Part shown: one piece after another, positions 1 to 8,996 of the stretch
Layout of the letters: each line of letters opens with the position of its first letter
Position numbering within the stretch: the stretch's first letter is position 1
Assembly: GCF_001908025.1 (NCBI RefSeq)
Contig: NZ_MQMG01000021.1
Span: 1 to 53,916 of the forward strand
Reading direction: 5' to 3'
Source of the DNA: Geobacillus proteiniphilus
GTDB taxonomy: Bacteria > Bacillota > Bacilli > Bacillales > Anoxybacillaceae
Length of the DNA: 53,916 nt
Made by a program: the position numbers and the translations under genes
The notes under the pieces: model-generated
Seen by the model: the letters and a program-made list of their open reading frames with translations, nothing else
Database searches by the model: none
Told to the model about the DNA's origin: nothing

Positions 1-422
1 ATGTAATTCAATATTTCACGCGGCGCAAAGTCGTTGATTTTTTGCAATTCGTCTTTGCTCCACCATTTTAGCCCTTTCAGTGTGTCTTTTTCGTTCTTTG
101 TCATATGTTCGATAGACAACACCGTATCGGATTGGATCGTGATTTGATAATAAATTTCCCGGCTAATAAAAGAACCTTGTTTTCCTTCAATCCATACATC
201 CAGTTGGAATATGGGCTCACCGAGAAGATCAACAACTATGCCTAGTTCTTCGTATAATTCCCTTTTTAAAGCTTCAGCTGGGGTCTCGTTTTCTTCAATG
301 CCCCCTCCTGGAGTAACCCATAACACTTTGTTTCCTGCCACGTCCCGAAATTCAAATTTCTGAAGAAGAATTTCGTTTCGCTCATTGACGATCACTGCTC
401 TAGAACATTTGCGTATCCTCAT
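1..422 (-). CDS. NUDIX hydrolase, 3' end outside window
   Basis: The reading frame starts at an ATG at 422 and stays open to the window edge, about 140 codons, so the C-terminus is missing. A good Nudix box lies near residues 35-57: GGGIEEN, then REL and EELG, which fits the GX5EX7REUXEEXGU pattern that binds metal and cleaves a nucleoside diphosphate linked to another group. An upstream beta strand (RAVIVNERNEILL) and a WW pair near the end also fit the MutT-like fold. The substrate cannot be told from sequence. It runs in the same direction as the downstream-to-upstream genes at 540-1612 but is separated from them by about 120 bp. Confidence 0.85.
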   Translation of the reverse strand, partial: MRIRKCSRAVIVNERNEILLQKFEFRDVAGNKVLWVTPGGGIEENETPAEALKRELYEELGIVVDLLGEPIFQLDVWIEGKQGSFISREIYYQITIQSDTVLSIEHMTKNEKDTLKGLKWWSKDELQKINDFAPREILNY

Positions 423-539
423 CGGGCGCTCCTTTCCGAATCTATTAGATCATTTGCTGATGCAGTTGGCCTTGATTACCAGTCTATTACATTATAAGAT
501 AAGCTTTAGCAAGTTTGATATGCCCGTTGGAGCATTTTT

Positions 540-659
540 TCATTGTCTCTCATCGCGGCTTCCGATCCCCCTCCGAATCCATACAACAGTGATCAACACC
601 AATAGGAGCACTGCAAGGGATAAAACGGTCAGTTTGCTGATGAAAAATACGAGAATCAT
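540..659 (-). CDS. 39-residue single-pass membrane peptide coupled to the DUF3800 gene
   Basis: The frame starts with MILVFFISKLT, has one long hydrophobic stretch (about residues 2-27, rich in L, V and I) and ends with a charged tail RRGIGSRDERQ, so a single-pass inner-membrane peptide with a positively charged cytoplasmic end is likely. Its ATG overlaps the TGA of the upstream DUF3800 gene as ATGA, a usual sign of translational coupling. I do not recognise a family. A small hydrophobic peptide next to a putative nucleic-acid enzyme could be a toxin-like or anchoring component, but that is inference. It could also be a chance open frame; the overlap and the clean amphipathic organisation argue against that. 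Confidence 0.5.
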   Translation of the reverse strand: MILVFFISKLTVLSLAVLLLVLITVVWIRRGIGSRDERQ

Positions 660-1612
660 AAAATAGAATAATTTCTTCCCCGCCCTTCAATCTGATCCTT
701 ATATCCGATAAGTGTATTCTTCATGGTATTCGGATAACCCACCTTGAGTCTAAGCTCTTTTAGAGACATCACGGGATTCTCAACCATGATCTTTTGAATT
801 CGTATTATTTCTTGTGAATCGTATGCTGCCTTATAAGCCATAAAGGGCGATACATAGTCGCTGATGTTAATAGAGGTGAGTTCTTCGTGTCCCGTCCATT
901 TGTATAGTTTGATTTGCCGTTGAAAGTTAATTAAGTTATTCCCTTCAATGAGAAATCGGTATATTAAATCACTTTTTATCTTAGCGGTATTGGATGATTC
1001 GAGATAATTTTGTTCCAGCAAAAATATAACAATCCCCATAAATGTATCCACTATTTGCAAAGGTATTGATTTGACAGAGTTTTGGGAAAGGACATTAACA
1101 ACGCGATAATTTTTATTGCGATAAGCCGAATGTGCATTCATCTGTTCAATGATTTTCGTTTCAAGAAAAAGCTTATCATACTCATCATTCTGGTCTACCT
1201 TAATCTTCACCCTAACCATTCCAGATTCTTGACTCGATAAATCCCGAGTCATTCCATAAAATAACCTTTCCGGTATTTTAATATAGAATAAGTTTCTTAG
1301 CTCAGTCGTCGTTAATCCAATTCTTTGTGCCGCATATAAAGCGTCCTTATTATTAACGGTTAGAATATTAATTTGTACATTCTCATTAATAACCGTATGA
1401 AGGGTTTGGAAATATTTCTTGACAAGGTTGTCTTTCGTATACTCTCGAAAATGAAGTTCACTAAAAGAATTACACTGTTTGAAGATATTTCGAACTTGCT
1501 TAACTACCTTCGCCATCGAGGCATCGGTTCCCCCATAGGCCCCATAGTAAGAATAGTCAGCGTTAAACTGGTCAAGCTTATTACTTTCATCAAAATAGAT
1601 TAAGTAGTGCAT
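656..1612 (-). CDS. DUF3800 domain protein
   Basis: A 318-residue protein beginning MHYLIYFDESNKLD; the N-terminal beta strand ending in (F/Y)xDES is the hallmark of DUF3800, a family thought to have an RNase H-like fold and often found in accessory and defence-associated DNA. A second conserved-looking acidic region is LHFREYTKDN (about residue 53), and the segment IVDTFMGIVIFLLEQN (about 188) matches the late helix that usually carries an Asp in the family. The C-terminus (IQKIMVENPVMSLKELRLKVG) looks like a short helix-turn-helix, which is an unusual extension. An SD-like GGGGAG lies about 12 nt before the ATG. Its biochemical activity is unknown. It shares a 4-bp overlap with the membrane peptide downstream and is divergent from the tandem-hairpin RNA unit. 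Confidence 0.75.
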   Translation of the reverse strand: MHYLIYFDESNKLDQFNADYSYYGAYGGTDASMAKVVKQVRNIFKQCNSFSELHFREYTKDNLVKKYFQTLHTVINENVQINILTVNNKDALYAAQRIGLTTTELRNLFYIKIPERLFYGMTRDLSSQESGMVRVKIKVDQNDEYDKLFLETKIIEQMNAHSAYRNKNYRVVNVLSQNSVKSIPLQIVDTFMGIVIFLLEQNYLESSNTAKIKSDLIYRFLIEGNNLINFQRQIKLYKWTGHEELTSINISDYVSPFMAYKAAYDSQEIIRIQKIMVENPVMSLKELRLKVGYPNTMKNTLIGYKDQIEGRGRNYSIL

Positions 1613-1658
1613 AAATGAGCAGACTCCCCTATTTTCCGATACATAATTTCATTTTTTG

Positions 1659-1687
1659 TTGACTAAAACACGTTTATATCTTATAGT
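1659..1687 (+). promoter_or_regulatory. Sigma-A type promoter for the tandem-hairpin RNA
   Basis: The -35 box TTGACT (1659-1664) and -10 box TATAGT (1682-1687) are each 5/6 matches to the vegetative consensus and are exactly 17 bp apart. Transcription would begin near 1694, just before the first hairpin. No coding gene with a ribosome binding site follows. Confidence 0.6.
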
Positions 1688-1693
1688 TAGAAT

Positions 1694-1812
1694 AGCAAGA
1701 TGTTATTTTCCCCGCTACCGTTTGGCAGGGCTGATAGCATCTCAACGTACGGTAAGATAGCTTTTCCCCGCTACCGTTTGGCAGGGCTGAGCTATCTTTA
1801 TTATATTTTTGA
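1694..1812 (+). ncRNA. Candidate small RNA with two tandem hairpins sharing a 29-nt repeat
   Basis: Two exact copies of a 29-nt sequence (TTTTCCCCGCTACC then GTTTGGCAGGGCTGA) lie at 1706-1734 and 1762-1790. Each is enclosed by its own stem of unrelated sequence: 1698-1706 with 1734-1742 (nine pairs, one G-U), and 1754-1761 AAGATAGC with 1791-1798 GCTATCTT (eight pairs). Different stems around an identical loop suggest selection on RNA structure. The second hairpin is followed by a U-rich tract (1797-1812), which could serve as terminator, giving an RNA of about 118 nt. The strand is not certain: the inner part pairs slightly better on the minus strand, where it would be the leader of the DUF3800 gene, but the good promoter points to plus. 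I do not recognise a known riboswitch or antitoxin RNA family. Confidence 0.45.
1706..1790. repeat. 29-bp direct repeat, two copies, 56-bp period
   Basis: Identical copies at 1706-1734 and 1762-1790 with a 27-bp spacer. It is too short and too hairpin-rich to be a CRISPR array. Confidence 0.9.
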
Positions 1813-2074
1813 CATGAGCGGTTGTGTTTTCCTTCTCCTCTATTCTATGTTATTTGGTCCTGCCGCAATAATACTGAAAACTACATAATTTGTCAATAAA
1901 ATACATACTATTCCCAATTATTCCTCTCACAATCAAATAAACAGGCATTGAAATCACCAGTGAAACGATCGACATGACCTTGTTTTCTTCATCACCCTCA
2001 ATTAAATCGAGTGATTGAGTGTTCCGTCTGCCTTCAGCCGCCCTTCCGCCACAGAAAGAGATTTCTAGACATAC
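1813..2074. other. Intergenic region without a convincing gene
   Basis: A short minus-strand frame at 1850-1975 would encode about 41 residues starting MSIVSLVISMPVYLIV, with one hydrophobic segment and a weak GAGGGTGA upstream; it could be a small membrane peptide or a remnant. Nothing else is supported here. Confidence 0.3.
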
Positions 2075-2112
2075 AAAAGCAGCTTGCCAATTCAGCGGCA
2101 AGCTGCTTCTTT
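2075..2112 (-). terminator. katG terminator
   Basis: A perfect 12-bp stem AAGCAGCTTGCC / GGCAAGCTGCTT (2077-2088 with 2097-2108) follows the katG stop codon by about 17 nt and, on the minus strand, runs into a short T-rich stretch. Confidence 0.85.
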
Positions 2113-2124
2113 TCGCCTCGCCGA

Positions 2125-4401
<2,277 letters not shown>

Positions 4402-4406
4402 CTAGA

Positions 4407-4459
4407 ATTGATAATGATTAGTACATTAAAATTATACTAAATTGATATTTATTAGTAAA
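4407..4459 (-). promoter_or_regulatory. katG promoter with Fur/PerR-like operator
   Basis: On the minus strand, -35 TTTACT (4454-4459) and -10 TATAAT (4431-4436) are 17 bp apart. Overlapping the expected start point, 4407-4421 holds TGATAATGATTAG-like sequence, close to the Fur consensus (GATAATGATWATC) and to the PerR box (TTATAATNATTATAA). PerR control of peroxide-scavenging genes is standard in Bacillaceae, so derepression by peroxide is the likely mode; Fur cannot be excluded from sequence. Confidence 0.65.
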
Positions 4460-4552
4460 GGATAAAAAATATTTTTTAGTATACAATCTTCCTATCTTCG
4501 ATCGCACCATCGTATCAACTCAAGACATGCCATTCCTATCGTATATTTTGTC

Positions 4553-4989
4553 TTGCATGCAGCGAAGCATGTCAAACGTTTAGCGGATTTGAACCAATAC
4601 TCGCTCCATGACCGCCGCGTCACCATCCATCCCCAAAACGCGGTTGATTTTCTTGCTTCCCATCCCGCTCCGTACTCAATCATTATCATTGATTTTCCAG
4701 ATCCGACTGATCAAATCGTCAGTGATCTATATATCACTGAATTTTACACTCTTCTACACCGCTCCTTGCTGAAGAGGGATTGTTTGTCTGCCAATCTTCT
4801 TCTCCTGAAGATACGCCCATCATCTTTTGGAGCATTGGAAAAACCATCGAGAGCGCAGGGTTTCAAAACCTTAGTTATCATACAATTGTCCCCTCTTTGC
4901 GTATGGGAAAGCGTTGGCCATCCAATGTTTTACATCTCCCGATTCCTCTCCCTGTCCATCCATATTTTCCTCTAGACTATCATCCATAG
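4553..4989 (+). pseudogene. Decayed polyamine aminopropyltransferase (spermidine synthase-like), C-terminal remnant
   Basis: Two overlapping frames together give the C-terminal half of a spermidine synthase-type protein. The first (to about 4770) reads RVTIHPQNAVDFL, then IIIIDFPDPTDQ, LYITEFYTLLHRSLL, typical of the aminopropyltransferase core where the Asp-Pro motif follows the SAM-binding fold. A one-base shift near 4772 moves the match to a second frame: EEGLFVCQSSSPEDTPIIFWSIGKT and AGFQNLSYHTIVPS. The N-terminal half is absent, no start site is visible, and a further disruption follows the last segment. Intact members of this group are several hundred residues longer. It is clearly nonfunctional; the next downstream gene is also damaged, so this stretch is decaying. 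Confidence 0.75.
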
Positions 4990-5132
4990 CGAACAAATGC
5001 GGATTTTGTAGAAATTGCGCGAATGGCACAGTACAAGACTGTTTTAGGGCACATATATATACAGTACAAACAAGCCATATGGACAATTTAAAGATGGACG
5101 GATCAAAACAATCTGAAACCATGAAAGGAGTG

Positions 5133-5999
5133 ATGTCTATTACATCAGCTATGGTCCTCTTTGCCTTTTTCTTTACGATCATGCTCATTTACTGGCGCCC
5201 AAAAGGAATGAATGAGGCCATTCCCGCAACCATCGGCGCGTTAATCGTCATCGCCAGCGGAGCGGTGAACGTGTCCCATCTGATGGATATTAGCGTCAAA
5301 GTAAGCGGGGCGGCCATGACAATCATTTCAACTCTTGTCATGGCGCTTGTGCTTGAAAGCATCGGGTTTTTTCATTGGATCGCCTCTCTTCTTGCCCATC
5401 GGGCCAACGGGTCGGGGATCCGGTTATTTTGGTACACCAACACCCTTTGTTTCCTGATGACGCTTTTTTTTAACAATGACGGCAGCATCATGATCACGAC
5501 GCCCATTTTACTATTGCTTTTAAACAGCTTTCAGCTGAAAAAACATCAGAAATTGCCATATCTCATCAGCGGGGCGTTGATTGCCACCGCCTCGAGCGCT
5601 CCGATCGGCGTAAGCAACATGGTCAATTTAATTTCATTAAAAATCATCGATATGAACTTATACATGCAGACAGCGATGATGTTCGTTCCCTCGGTGCTGG
5701 GGTTGTTGTTTTTGCTAGGGTTATTGTTTCTCGTTTTTTATCATGATATCCCTAAAACGCTGCCTCCAATGGTGGTTCCTATTACTCCCCGCTCGTTTTT
5801 CCACCATCCTCTGAAGGACCGTTCCGCCTATGATGAGATGAAAGTATCGGAAAACAAAATGAAGATGATTCTTCTGTTCGTGCTGACTGTCCGGTTGAGC
5901 CTGTTTGTCGCTTCGTACATGCATATTCCGGTTGAAATGGTCGCGCTCACAGGATCGTGTGTACTATTAGGATGGCGATGGTACGCTTTAAATATGTAA
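5133..5999 (+). pseudogene. ArsB/NhaD-type arsenite efflux permease, C-terminally truncated
   Basis: An open frame of 288 residues from ATG 5133, which has AAAGGAG 6-7 nt upstream. It is a polytopic membrane protein with about eight hydrophobic segments and reads like ArsB (IYWRPKG near the N-terminus, LVMALVLESIGFFHWIA, FFNNDGSIMITTPI, and ASSAPIGVSNMVNL). ArsB exports arsenite/antimonite and is normally about 430 residues with 11-12 helices; here the frame stops after GSCVLLGWRWYALNM, where the family continues with a further third of the protein. No continuation is found in other frames before the terminator at 6004, so the 3' part has been deleted. Activity is unlikely. No arsR or arsC is nearby. 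Confidence 0.7.
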
Positions 6000-6003
6000 C
6001 CCC

Positions 6004-6046
6004 GCCAAAAATCCCTCCTTCGTTTCACGCCAGGAGGGATTTTGGC
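6004..6046. terminator. Bidirectional terminator between arsB-like and DUF2642 genes
   Basis: Stem GCCAAAA-ATCCCTCC with GGAGGGATTTTGGC (6004-6018 / 6033-6046), flanked by A- and T-rich arms that pair into it. It can serve both converging genes. Confidence 0.75.
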
Positions 6047-6142
6047 TTGTCAATGACAGTTTAATCAAGTTTGCCCCACACCATCCCATAAACAAGAGAT
6101 CCTCCGTCTGGTTCGATTCGCCATCTTGTAGTGTCCCTTTCT

Positions 6143-6811
6143 CTATGATGGAAAATGGACGGTTTTTAAATGAATCACCTTCCAATAAATCGAATCTCCA
6201 CCCGCTGTGACAAGTTCGGCGATATTACTTTGCACATGTTTTAACAGGCCAATTTTCATTGGGTGATCACCCAAATCAAAAATGACTAATTGACCTTCCA
6301 TCTTTTTCAGCTGTTCTTCCAAGGACCGCTGCAAGGAAAACGAAGTCGGCTGCACCGGCAGCACATCGTTTCCTAATGTGTAAGGAGTAATATTTTTTTG
6401 GTAGGGAGTTAACCATTTTAAATGATTCAACGAGATGAGCATGGCTTTATAGACCGGTGAATAAAAAACAAAGTAATCATTGAACACATTGGTAATATAA
6501 CCATGGATCGATTTATTTCCAATCACATAAATTTCAACAAATCGCCCTTTGGCATTTAATAACGTCTTTCGGTAAGAGATTCCCGATTCTTCCTGCAACG
6601 GGACTTCCGGAAAGGGACTGGCGATTTGGAAGGTGGGATCAGTGTGGAGTTTGACGCAATGAATATGCAAATGGGGGACATACAAATACTCTTTCCCTGT
6701 ATAGATCACCACAATATCTAAACCAAAGTCGACAAGAATCCCTTGAACCGTTGTCCCCCCGGAAATCTCCATCTTCACATGTTTTCCTAACAATGTTTTT
6801 AGTGGATCCAT
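6143..6811 (-). CDS. DUF2642 (CotB-like) spore coat protein candidate
   Basis: A 222-residue protein made of three Sm/LSM-like repeats of the DUF2642 type: about residues 3-55 (LLGKHVKMEISGGTTVQGIL), 83-140 (LLNAKGRFVEIYVIGNKSIHG) and 155-218 (LEEQLKKMEGQLVIFDLG). Each has the same pattern of short beta strands ending in an H(I/L)K motif (HLHIHCVKL, LNHLKWL, VIHLKTV). The repeats resemble the N-terminal part of the Bacillus subtilis outer coat protein CotB, but there is no charged tail here. SD AAAAGGATGAGAGG precedes the ATG. It lies directly after the interrupted CotB-like fragment in the same direction, so the two probably formed a spore-coat gene pair expressed late in sporulation. Confidence 0.65.
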   Translation of the reverse strand: MDPLKTLLGKHVKMEISGGTTVQGILVDFGLDIVVIYTGKEYLYVPHLHIHCVKLHTDPTFQIASPFPEVPLQEESGISYRKTLLNAKGRFVEIYVIGNKSIHGYITNVFNDYFVFYSPVYKAMLISLNHLKWLTPYQKNITPYTLGNDVLPVQPTSFSLQRSLEEQLKKMEGQLVIFDLGDHPMKIGLLKHVQSNIAELVTAGGDSIYWKVIHLKTVHFPS

Positions 6812-6857
6812 TGCCTCTCATCCTTTTTGGTTTCAGGTGAATGCCGCCTGTTGCATG

Positions 6858-7308
6858 TTAATCGTGTTTGAGGTTTTGATCCTCTTTTTTCGGTTTCTCC
6901 TCTGATTTTTCCTGATGGTCACCTTTTCTCTTATTCTTGTCTTCCCCATGTTTTTTCGTCTTGTCGCGTTCCTTTCCTTTTTTCTCCTTTTCACTCTGCC
7001 CTTCTTGTTGCTTATCGGAAGACGATTCTGTCTTCTTCTCGTCTTTGACCTTTTCTTCTTTCTTTTTCTTTTCTTTCTTGTGCCGTTCCCCTTCCTTTTC
7101 GTCCTTTTTCTCCTGATGGGATGCTTGCGATTCCTGCTGTTTTTGTTCTCCCTGGTTCTCGCCGCCTCCTTGGCTTTCTCCCGCCGTCACCGCTTGAAAC
7201 GCTCCTTTGGGGCCACAGCTGATGCTTTTGATGTGATAAGGATGGACTCGAATAATTTCATTTCCATTGACAATTGTATAATATCCGCTGCCGCTGGGAA
7301 CGAGGATC
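6858..7308 (-). pseudogene. C-terminal fragment of a CotB-like spore coat protein, cut by an IS4-family element
   Basis: The frame immediately next to the IS end reads GILVPSGSGYYTIV, NEIIRVHPYHIKSISCGPKG, then a highly charged tail of about 110 residues made almost only of K, E, D, S and Q. This matches the last DUF2642 repeat and the junction GPKG of CotB, whose B. subtilis form has a Ser/Lys-rich tail instead of this Lys/Glu-rich one. No start codon is available between the IS boundary (about 7309) and the repeat, and the frame hits a stop inside the IS, so the N-terminal repeats have been lost or displaced. The remaining tail could only be made from a fortuitous start (an ATG-less frame). 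Confidence 0.7.
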
Positions 7309-7401
7309 CCATACCCGTCAAGTTTAGCGGTATAAAATTTTTAAGACGATACTCGTGTTCATCCCCGCAGTGAATGATGGGGATCACATCCATTATTGGG
7401 C

Positions 7402-7438
7402 ATACCAAATACCCCTCCAGAAGAGGGGTATTTGGTAT
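7402..7438 (-). terminator. Transposase terminator inside the IS4-family element
   Basis: Perfect 16-bp inverted repeat ATACCAAATACCCCTC / GAGGGGTATTTGGTAT with a 5-nt loop, 19 nt beyond the transposase stop codon. Confidence 0.8.
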
Positions 7439-7456
7439 TTATATCCATATCTAATT

Positions 7457-8788
7457 CTACCATATCTCTAATTTCGTTAAGATATCTGATGCCGTTTCTT
7501 CCCCTTTCCTTCGACCTTTCTTGGCATGTTTTCGTAACAGGGAAAGGAGAGAGAAAAGGTTGATTTCCGCCATATGCGAACGCAAAAGCAACTGGTGCCA
7601 ATACGATTGGAGAAGATCGAGCGCTTTCCGTTCACTGATTTGAATGTCTTCCTTTTGATGCCAATACATCCGAGCTTGAAACAGAAACGTCTGGGTGACC
7701 AAAATGGCAATCAACGTCCCGTATAAATGGCATTCGAAACGTTCTTTTTTCATCTCCTTGACTTTCTCCAAATCAAATACGGATTTCCAGGCTTTCAACA
7801 ACAATTCAATTTGCCAGCGCAGGGAATAGAGCTCATAAACCTGTTGACCATCAAACGACTCTTGTGGTAAATTCGTCAGTAAGATGTGGTATTTCTTTTG
7901 TTCGAGGGTTTGGCGTGCCAGCGCCTTCCCTTTTCTTTTTTCCTTTTTTCGCACATACGCCATCCGTTTTTGCCATTCTTCCGCCGTCAGACGTCGAAAA
8001 ATCAAGCGTGGGATATACAAGCGCTCATGCCCGATGTATACATGCTCCATTTCCACTGATTCCCCTTCCTCTAATTGATTCCCAAGGGATTCCCAATCCC
8101 ATTCCTTCCACTGGCCATTCTCCTTGATATACACTTTCATATCGGAACGGAGCCGAGTAATAGAATACGTTCCGCGGGCGTCGATCTCGGCCAGTGCGGC
8201 AACGGAGAAAAAGCCCAAATCCCGAATACATAGGTCATTCGGTAAAATCGTGTGCTGGGCATGATAGGCAAAACGGGCGTCCGAGTCATTGGCCGATTGA
8301 ACGCATAGCTGAAGGCAGGCGCCGGATAACAAATCATATTCAAACTAAAGTTTTGCCCCCGACGAAACGGAACCTCGATAGTCTTCCCCATAGTCAGCGG
8401 GAACCAAAAAGCTGGTTGAGTCCAAAATCCGCAGGCGGGTAAAACAAGTTCGATAGGTCTCCATGGCTGACAAAAGCAATGGACGTTGATGCAGGAGGAG
8501 AAGGAAAAACACTTCTCGCAAAAATGCCACGGCCCGATCGGTAAAACGCTGATTCAAGCCTTCGCTTGAAAGGGAACAGCCATGCCAGAGCGTCAAGGCC
8601 GCACACAACCGCTGAAGCGACTGTTTTGCCAGTGAGCCATCTCCCCATGCACAGAGAGTCAGAAAGGCTTCCGCCGTTAACGAACGCTGCCGCCGGATAA
8701 AGCCTGTTTTCCGTGCGAGACGGGTTCATTCTTCGGGAGAAAAGAGTTGACGAATGGTTTGAATCCATGCTTTCATTTGTTTTTCCAT
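7457..8788 (-). pseudogene. IS4-family transposase with two nonsense codons
   Basis: One continuous frame of 444 codons from ATG 8788 (MEKQMKAWIQTIRQLF) to 7457, broken by two in-frame stops: TGA at about codon 21 (after SPEE; likely from an Arg CGA) and TAG at about 8347 (after GAKL; likely from a Gln CAG). Otherwise the DDE elements are intact: the first Asp in LRILDSTSFLVP, the second in CIRDLGFFSVAAL, and the YREK signature YSLRWQIELLLKAWK, which defines the IS4 family. With two stops it should not make transposase, so this copy can move only if supplied in trans, and its poor ends make that doubtful. Confidence 0.85.
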
Positions 8789-8884
8789 GAAAAAAATCCT
8801 TTCTAACGTGGAGTGTTCGTTAGATAAGGATACCATGTTTTTGACGATGCACAAAGACCAAAATTCTTAACTTGATGGGTATGG

Positions 8885-8996
8885 GTTGGCGCCCCCTCGT
8901 TCACCACATTCATCCTCTTGTCTCATTAGCTGAATCCATGATGAGAATGCCCTGAAACTGCCGAGAAAGCTTGCCAAATCAACAAATATAACACTT
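8885..8996. other. Short relic segment between two insertion sequences
   Basis: If the neighbouring IS5377-like element is removed at its 9-bp duplication, the minus strand joins 10255 onward to this segment and gives a short open frame of about 34 codons (LLSEKQKVLYLLIWQAFSA...HHGFS, then stop). I do not recognise it; it may be the tail of an older decayed gene or transposase. Confidence 0.3.

Larger units (their letters stand above)
7309..8884 (-). mobile_element. IS4-family element, degenerate
   Basis: Imperfect terminal inverted repeats begin CCATACCC(G/A)TCAAGTT at 7309 (plus) and at 8884 (minus, reading inward). They enclose one transposase gene and, after its stop, a perfect 16-bp terminator hairpin. 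No target duplication is visible, which points to a later rearrangement or deletion at one end. Confidence 0.7.

Noticed and set aside
1706-1790. Possible CRISPR mini-array (two 29-bp repeats, 27-bp spacer)
   Set aside because: The spacer and flanks form stems with each other, there are only two copies, no leader or cas gene is near, and a promoter and U tract frame the pair as one RNA unit.
1694-1812. Known riboswitch (c-di-GMP, guanidine-II or similar) because of GGTAGCGGGG-like and tandem-hairpin appearance
   Set aside because: The conserved cores of those classes are not all present, the best promoter reads away from the nearest gene, and no regulated ORF follows.
6915-7373. 152-residue hydrophobic plus-strand frame
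   Set aside because: It is the complement of the Lys/Glu-rich CotB-like tail; complementary AAR/GAR codons always look Phe/Leu-rich.
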